Source: Capsicum annuum
Lineage: Eukaryota; Streptophyta; Magnoliopsida; Solanales; Solanaceae
Direction of reading: 5' to 3'
DNA: 64,000 nucleotides
Assembly (NCBI RefSeq): GCF_002878395.1
Contig: NC_061118.1
Coordinates: 133,518,564 to 133,582,563 of the forward strand
The position numbers and the translations under genes were made by a program. Positions within the stretch are counted from its first letter, which is position 1. Each line of letters opens with the position of its first letter. This document shows, in pieces, positions 57,851 through 64,000 of this stretch. Below the pieces are notes generated by a model. It searched no databases. It saw only the letters and a program-made list of their open reading frames with translations, and was not told where the DNA came from.

Positions 57851-60359
57851 TGTAATGCTCTGAGTCTACACCCCGAATGCCAATAGTGCTTACGACCCTG
57901 AAGGACCACAAGCTAACTCATGACTGATATCTGCCGTGAGCACTGAGTAATAATACTATAATAAATATGAAAAAATAGGCTAAAATACCATAAGATTCAA
58001 AGCCTGAAATATTGATAAAGAATACCAACTGTAATAATAATTTGTACAACTAAATACTATCTTAATTTCTTGTATGAATGCCTCTATTTGTCTAAATATG
58101 GAGTTGATGAAACAAGTCCCCAACTAACTCCGACTACTGAAATAACCTTAATACTGAAATAATGAAATAATATGATAACTTTGTCCTCAAACTATGAGGA
58201 CTCACCACTAGGTTTACTGCTGATAGTCTGGGCTGCTAAGTACGGTCAAGAGCCCGTGGGCGTCTAAACCTATGATATAAAACATCATAGCGCAAAAGAA
58301 AAAGTATGCATAAGTACTTTGAATATAATGGTATGCTAAGTGAGGTAGGCTGATATGCATGGGTTCATAAGCATGAATAATAACTGACTGAATGATATGA
58401 ATATAACTGAATGAGAGTTCATGTATACGTGAGACCACTGTATATACTAATTATGTGATACTATGCATATAACTATGTATGTTGTAATTGAGATCATGTT
58501 CATACTGGGTACCGAGTTCTGATAATTGAATGACTGATATCTGATTTTACTGATAACTGAATTATCGTTAACTGAGAGACTATTTCTGACAGTCTTGATT
58601 CTATAAAACTGAACTGAGTTCAATGCTGAGCTGGGTGACTGTAGCTGACATTCCTGGTTCTGTAGAACTGAACTGAGTTCTATACTAAGACTGAAACTAA
58701 AACTGAGGGAGGTAATCATCTAACCGATATGCCTCTCTCTAAACTGATTGGGTTCCAACCTGTAGCCCCAGCTAGAAAGGTGTCAGTACCGTGCCACGAG
58801 AAAAAACAAGTGTTGAGTGACCATCATCTGGCAAGTGCTCTGAATGAGAACGGTGGTACCCTCAACTGGCAGGTAAAACACCTCATCAACCCTCAATCTG
58901 GCTGGTTAATGTCTCAACCTACGCTGGCTACGTAGTTCTGGAACACAAGGACTGCTTCTAAGAAGCACACCCTCTACTGGCGGGTGAGTCCCCATCCTTG
59001 GGTTTACTCGATGTTAAATCCTACTCCCAACTGAATAGACACTGAACTAATTTCTAAACTGTTCTAGGATAAACTGAATTGTTACTGATCATGTTAACTA
59101 ACTGGACTGGACTGAGTTCACTGAGTATTGTAACTGATTGCGTGTTCTGAGTTCTATTTGCTGACTGAATATACTGAGTTTTGTTAACTGACTGAGTGCT
59201 ACTATACATGACATTACTGAGATTATTCTAAAACTATTGTAATTTTGGGTAAACAGCTAGATTGTTGGGTATTAGATACCCCAAGACTCAATAGCATGAA
59301 AAGTAAAGAATAGCATGATCTTGTAAAGCATTACAACGTTCATAACTTATTCATAGAGACATTTTATCAAACACTTGTAAGATATAAGCCTGTAGCATGT
59401 CATAATTTTCCCATTTAATCCACATGAGCAATTTATCAAACACTTGGGGAACATAATCTATGCACATAATACTAATCAACATGTAGGCATCATGATTTCC
59501 AATCCCAACTTACAAATTCAAGGGCTTTAACATGAATTTACATAATACTACGCACATGTCAAATAAATTTACATGAATCTTGTAATAAATCATGAATTAG
59601 AAATCCAATTAACATCATTATCATGAATACATTCAAACCCAACATGGAATTCATGAAATCAATAAACTTGATGTTTTAAAAGACGTTCTTGAACTCCAAA
59701 GGTGGAAAGAAATCCTTGGATGAACACCTAACATACCTTGGTGCTTGAATTCGTGGAGATTGATGATGAATTTCTTGAATCTTGATCTTGTCTTAGATGG
59801 TTTAGGGTTTGTTCTTAAGAGAATTTTAGAGAAAGTGAGTGAATTTTGCCTTTTGGATGACTTAATTACATGTTTTGGGGATGATATAAGGTGGAAAAAT
59901 GACCCAATTATACCTTTGGACACGGAGTTTTAATGACTGAAAACGTGCCCAGTGATGCGCAGACCGACGCGTCGCGTCGATGGCTTCGATGCGATGGCCA
60001 ACGTGTCGCATCGAGTTCGTGTTGGTTCACTGGAATTGCACTAAAAGCTAGGAAAAATTATTCGTCGATGCGATGGGCGACACGACGCATTGAGATCGCG
60101 TCGACCCACTATTTTGGTCATCCAAACGAGGTCCTAAAATTTCAAAACTCATCCGAAAATACCGACTGACATTTCTGATCATAAATCAACCTAAAGATCG
60201 ATATTTTAAGGTCGTAAGGATCATGAAAAATAGAGTTGCCAACTTATGAAGGCTAAAATAATTTCTAAGTGTAAACACTTAGCTGAAATTTCTAAGTCTG
60301 GAACCTCTTTTCAAGCTTTAACGGACTGAGTTAAGCTTAAAATTTTGTGGGGTCTTACA
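57851..60359 (-). repeat. Element 5 5' LTR (element sense)
   Basis: 2509 bp; TGTAAGACCCCACAAAATTT at 60359 to GAGCATTACA at 57851. Colinear with 50836-53335 throughout. The CpG-rich U3 block lies at about 59950-60110 (GCGTCGATG and GATGCGATGG words), and the CTGCCAG...AGGGT array at about 58810-58990. Open frames in it are not supported. Confidence 0.92.
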
Positions 60360-60364
60360 ACAAT

Positions 60365-61130
60365 ACTATTTTGTCCACTCTTTGTCTTCAGTTTTTTTCA
60401 TTACTTTGATTCAGCTTTATTTTATATATTGAGAGAGAAGTTACAGTATTTATAATTTAATCATCATGGTCGTATACTACTAAATGAATGGTTATCTTTA
60501 TACTTGAATTACACCGATTTAATGCAAAATGTTTCTGTACTTATGAAAATCAAAACTTCCAGTTCGTCCTATTAATTACATTTTTTTGATATTTCATAAA
60601 ATAATTCTCTTCTATATAAGTCTATGATTTTATGTAATTATCTACCTTCTATGTTTTAAAAGGATAACGTCCATCTAAATTATCGTCGTATCCAATATAC
60701 TCATCAATCTATCATATTATTTTGTAGATTCATGTTTTTTTATTTCATTATTTAATACAAACATAAGAATTCTATATCGGCTTTTACGTTGGGCCTGTGC
60801 AAAGCACGGACATACTTATTTAGTAAATATAATATATGATAGATTGTATATAAAATTTGTTGCAGAATATTTGACGTGTATGTATACGTGAGTAATGTAC
60901 TTGTGGTTTATATTATTGTATACAATGGTATAAATAATCGCAATAGAAATATATACATGTGTGTAAAGTACTGTATAAGTAACATACACACGTGTGCCAT
61001 CGCGCACACATATATGAATATCCAACATTAGTAAGTGTATACAATAAATAATATGGAATATAATAGTATGCAACAAAAAATAATTATATTTCATAAGATA
61101 ATAATATATACCTCATACTTGAGATTTTTT
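60365..61130 (+). other. AT-rich intergenic DNA
   Basis: No gene, RNA or known element recognised. An alternating purine-pyrimidine patch (TGTG/ACAC/CGCGCACACA) lies at about 60955-61012. Confidence 0.6.
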
Positions 61131-63260
61131 CTTGGGATAACTACGTGACATAACAAACATAAACTCTTAATTGCCCTGGTTAACCTATACCTTAATTAAT
61201 TACAATACATTGTCTCTCTTACCAATTAAATACAATCCATAACATTTGTCCTTTATTTTCTCTATTAATTTTCTCTTTCTTTATCTTTTATTTCTCTTTA
61301 TTTATTTTTTTCTTTTTTCTATTTTTTTCTTTTTATTTTGTTTTATCTTTTTTTTCTCTTTTTCATTTTTTTAATCTTTTCATAAATTTCTCATTTTTTT
61401 ATATTCTCTTTTTCACTTTTCCGTTTTTATCGTCTTTTTTTTTTCGTTTTATTTCATTTTTCTAAGCAGTTTTTTTTGTCCTTTTTCATTCTTGTTTCAA
61501 TTTTTCTTCATTTGGTCATTTTTTCCTCCTTTGTTTTTAAAATTTTTTATTTTCTTTTTGTCTCTCATTTTTTTTTTGTTGTATTTTATATTTTATAGAT
61601 TTTTTATATTTTATATTTATTTATTATAGATTTCAAATAAATTTATTATCTACATTTGAATAGTTTATCCGTGAATATGTACAAATTTATCATTTGTATA
61701 TTTATACAAGCAAATATGGATTAATTGTATTTACTTAGTCTAAAATATACAAATATACAATGTGTCATTCAATGCAAATATATCGTTAGTATTTGTATGT
61801 CAAAACTATCATTTGTATTTATATATAAACAAATATCAATTGTATGCGTATGATCGAAGTTGGTATAAACATGTATCATTTGATACAAATGTAGCGATTA
61901 TATTTGTATAATTTATCATGTATATTATTGTTCAATATGTATCAATAAACTACAATTCATATCAATATAAATACAAGTGTTCGTAGAAGGAAAAACTAAT
62001 AATTTTTTATCTATTTAAAAATACAAATGATGTTGTCAATTACAAATTCAAATACAACCAAATGAAATAAATGAATGTAAAAATACAATATGCGGTCAAC
62101 TTACGTATGCAAATACAAAATAGTTCTTTAAAAATACAAGTAAAATAGCAAAAATAGAAAATACAAATACAACCACAAACAAAATGAAACCACAAAATAC
62201 AAATATAATAAGAAGTTAACAATAACATACAAAAATAAAATAGTTCTTTAAAATACAAATGCTAATTATATAAAACATAAATGATGATGCGAACAATAAA
62301 ATACAGATACAAGTATGAACTATAAAATATAAATACAAATACGAACTATAAAATACAAATATAAGTGTGAACAATAAAATACAAATTGAATTATATCAAC
62401 GAATATAAAAATATAAACAATGGTGAGAATACAAATACAATTAACTACTATGATTTCCTAAAGTACGAAAATATAAGATAGAACAAAAAATGAGAAAGAA
62501 GAAAATACAAAAAATAAATAAAACACCAAATAAAAAAAGATAAACAGAAGTTAGAGATAGAAGAGAGAAAAAAAACGAAAAGAGATAAAGAAAAAAAGAA
62601 AAAAAAGGAGGAAAAAGAAGAAGAAAAAGAGACCAAAAAAGAAAGATAGAAAACACGAAAAATTAATAAAAGAAAAAGAAAATATATAAGGAAAAAAATA
62701 GAAGTTAGAGATAGAAGAAAGGAAAAAATGAAAAGAAAAAATAAAAAAAACGAAAATAGAAAAAACAACTAAAAAGTAACAAAAGACATTAACAAAAAAA
62801 AAAAGAAATGATGGTGAATACAAACACAATGCGCTTGATGATGTTTTCGTCATCATTCATGGTCTGTACTCAACGTAGTCATATCTTTGTAAATTAAAAA
62901 AATAACATAAAATATAAAATACAATCAAGAAAAAATTAAAAAAAACAGGAAAAAAAAAAAGAAGGATAAGTAGAGACTAGAAATATAAGAGAGAGAATAA
63001 AGAAACAAAAAGAAAAAAAAAAGAAAAGAAAATAGAGGCTCGAGATAGAAGAGAGGAACAGAAGAAATTAAAAGGAAAAAAAGAAAAAAGAGAAAAAGAG
63101 GCTATAAATTTTAATTCAAAAATTAGGCTTGAGACACTCCCATTTTGCTGAAACGTAATGTTTGAAATGGGCCAACTGAGGGTCAAACTTACACAAATTA
63201 CAACAGTTTGGAGTTTGATTACAGAAAATCTCAAATTTTTATATAATTATTAAAAATCTC
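61131..63260. repeat. Symmetric low-complexity region, possible non-autonomous DNA transposon
   Basis: Three zones: a pyrimidine-rich arm 61250-61610 (TTTTCTTT), a centre 61650-62450 with ATTTGTAT words on the left and many ATACAAAT words on the right, and a purine-rich arm 62450-63110 (AAAGAAAA). Each half is roughly the reverse complement of the other. TTGAGATTTT occurs at about 61120 and in reverse complement (AAAATCTCAA) at about 63226, a candidate terminal inverted repeat. Flanking 9-mers do not match, so transposon status is uncertain. Long open frames on the minus strand at 62441-62856 are only low-complexity Phe/Leu/Ser translations of the purine arm. Confidence 0.45.
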
Positions 63261-63407
63261 AATTTTGAGTTTATCGAGATACATAATTATCTCTCGTTAC
63301 ATCTAATGAAGATACCCTTTTTTTTCGTAATGATATTACTTATGGGTGCCGTATTTATGTTATGTCATTTGCTTCTGTGCTGCACTATGTGTTTGTGTGG
63401 TATCTCG

Positions 63408-63532
63408 TGCCTTGAGCCGGGGGTCTATCGGAAACAGCCTTTCTACTTCATCAGAGGTAGAGGTATGGACTACGTACATCTTACCCCCCAGACCCCACTA
63501 GGTGGGAATACACTGGGTTTGTTGTTGTTGTT
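63408..63532 (+). mobile_element. Third TS-type SINE 3' part with (TTG)n tail
   Basis: CTTGAGCCGGGGGTCTATCG, GAAACAGCCTTTCTACTTC, GAGGTAGAGGTATGGACTAC, ACCCCCCAGACCCCACTAGG, TGGGAATACACTGGGTTTG and five TTG units to about 63532. It is the best preserved of the three TS-like copies. The tRNA-like head, which would lie at about 63330-63407, is not clearly recognisable. The flanks contain ATACATAATTA repeats (63277, 63537, 63589), which blurs any target duplication. Confidence 0.78.
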
Positions 63533-63817
63533 GTATACATACATAATTAGCTCCCTATACATTTTTTTTTTATTTGGGTCTATCGAGATACATAATTAGT
63601 TCCCAATACATCAAACAGAGATAATTAATTGAAATTTTTATAATTACTTTATAAAAGTGGAGTTTTATGTAAATATGATAAGTTAAGATACATGTTTCTC
63701 TTATTTTTCCAAATATTTTTGCACATATTATTAGTTAAAAGAGAATTGGGTCAACAACCCCATTTGGCATTATCAACAACTTTACTAATTAATTGGACCT
63801 AATATCAAAATCATCTC

Positions 63818-63948
63818 ATATGCTTAAAGAAAATACATTCTTTATTACTTGGTTCCTAATTTGGCTAAAAATGTGATAATTTATATGCTTAAAGAAAATA
63901 CATTTCTTTATTACTTGGTTCCTAATTTGGCTAAAAATGTGATAATTT
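63818..63948 (+). repeat. 65-bp tandem duplication
   Basis: Unit 1 63818-63882 and unit 2 63883-63948 both read ATATGCTTAAAGAAAATACA, then CTTTATTACTTGGTTCC, TAATTTGGCTAAAAATGTG and ATAATTT. The only difference is one extra T in unit 2 (ACATTTC versus ACATTC), so it is recent. Confidence 0.95.
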
Positions 63949-64000
63949 ATATAAAAGATTGCAGTTTTCAATTTTTATGAATAAGGAAAAGAGTGTTACC

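Larger units (their letters stand above)
50836..60359 (-). mobile_element. Element 5: Ty3/gypsy chromovirus with both LTRs, chimeric interior, minus strand
   Basis: Flanked by ACAAT at 50831-50835 and 60360-60364. LTRs are 57851-60359 (5' in element sense) and 50836-53335 (3'). It belongs to the same broad family as Element 1 (TGTAAGACCCC LTR start, same PBS, same chromodomain wording). The LTRs differ by eye at roughly one base in ten to fifteen, so it is younger than Element 1. Gag is internally deleted, RT is largely open, RNase H and most of integrase are replaced by a non-coding block, and the chromodomain is kept. Confidence 0.93.

Noticed and set aside
60955..61012. CACGTG/CGCGCACACA patch as a regulatory site
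   Set aside because: Alternating purine-pyrimidine sequence in an intergenic stretch with no gene nearby to regulate.
62441..62856. Several overlapping minus-strand open frames of 70-106 codons
   Set aside because: They are translations of a purine-rich tract, almost only Phe, Leu and Ser; low complexity, no protein support.
1..64000. CRISPR array, operon, or prokaryote-type system
   Set aside because: The DNA is plant nuclear repeat DNA; repeats are LTR, SINE or microsatellite, and no regular spacer array was seen.

Overview
The window is plant nuclear DNA and reads as repeat-rich heterochromatin of a solanaceous species (tomato, potato, pepper or tobacco group). The evidence is: chromodomain-bearing Ty3/gypsy retrotransposons with initiator-Met tRNA primer sites, SINE copies with the TTG-repeat tail typical of the tobacco TS family, and fragments of plant genes (a NIPA-type Mg transporter, EPSP synthase, an NLR resistance gene). 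No intact gene was found; every coding stretch carries stops, frameshifts or truncations. The species was not determined.

Regions. (1) 1-9298: Element 1, a decayed Ty3/gypsy chromovirus (5' LTR cut by the window edge, gag, protease, RT, RNase H, integrase, chromodomain, truncated 3' LTR). (2) 9299-43820: Element 2, a long-LTR element whose two LTRs carry later insertions. A largely non-coding element N (10328-16857, target duplication AGTAT) sits in its 5' LTR. Element 3 (21341-40071, duplication CTTTA) sits in its 3' LTR. Element 3 holds a solo LTR in its integrase (27616-29756, duplication ATATG), a SINE after its chromodomain (30871-30970, 13-bp duplication) and Element 4 in its 3' LTR (32546-39155, duplication GATGT). 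Element 4 holds another solo LTR (36652-39004, duplication AGAAC). This makes a four-level nest, each level supported by a matching 5-bp target duplication. (3) 43821-50835: an island with fragments of three unrelated host genes (NIPA exon 1, EPSP synthase exons 2-3 with their intron, an antisense NLR LRR region) plus two SINEs. (4) 50836-60359: Element 5 on the minus strand, with both LTRs and duplication ACAAT. Its RNase H and most of its integrase are replaced by a non-coding block that is also found in element N. (5) 60365-64000: AT-rich intergenic DNA with a pyrimidine-rich arm, an ATACAAAT-rich centre and a purine-rich arm (possible non-autonomous DNA transposon), a SINE tail and a 65-bp tandem duplication.

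The main points for a second look are the roughly 1.8-kb non-coding block shared by element N and Element 5, the mixed-orientation gene-fragment island, and the short repeat blocks that recur in the U3 regions of the LTR families. All similarity statements come from reading the sequence by eye; no alignment or database search was run.
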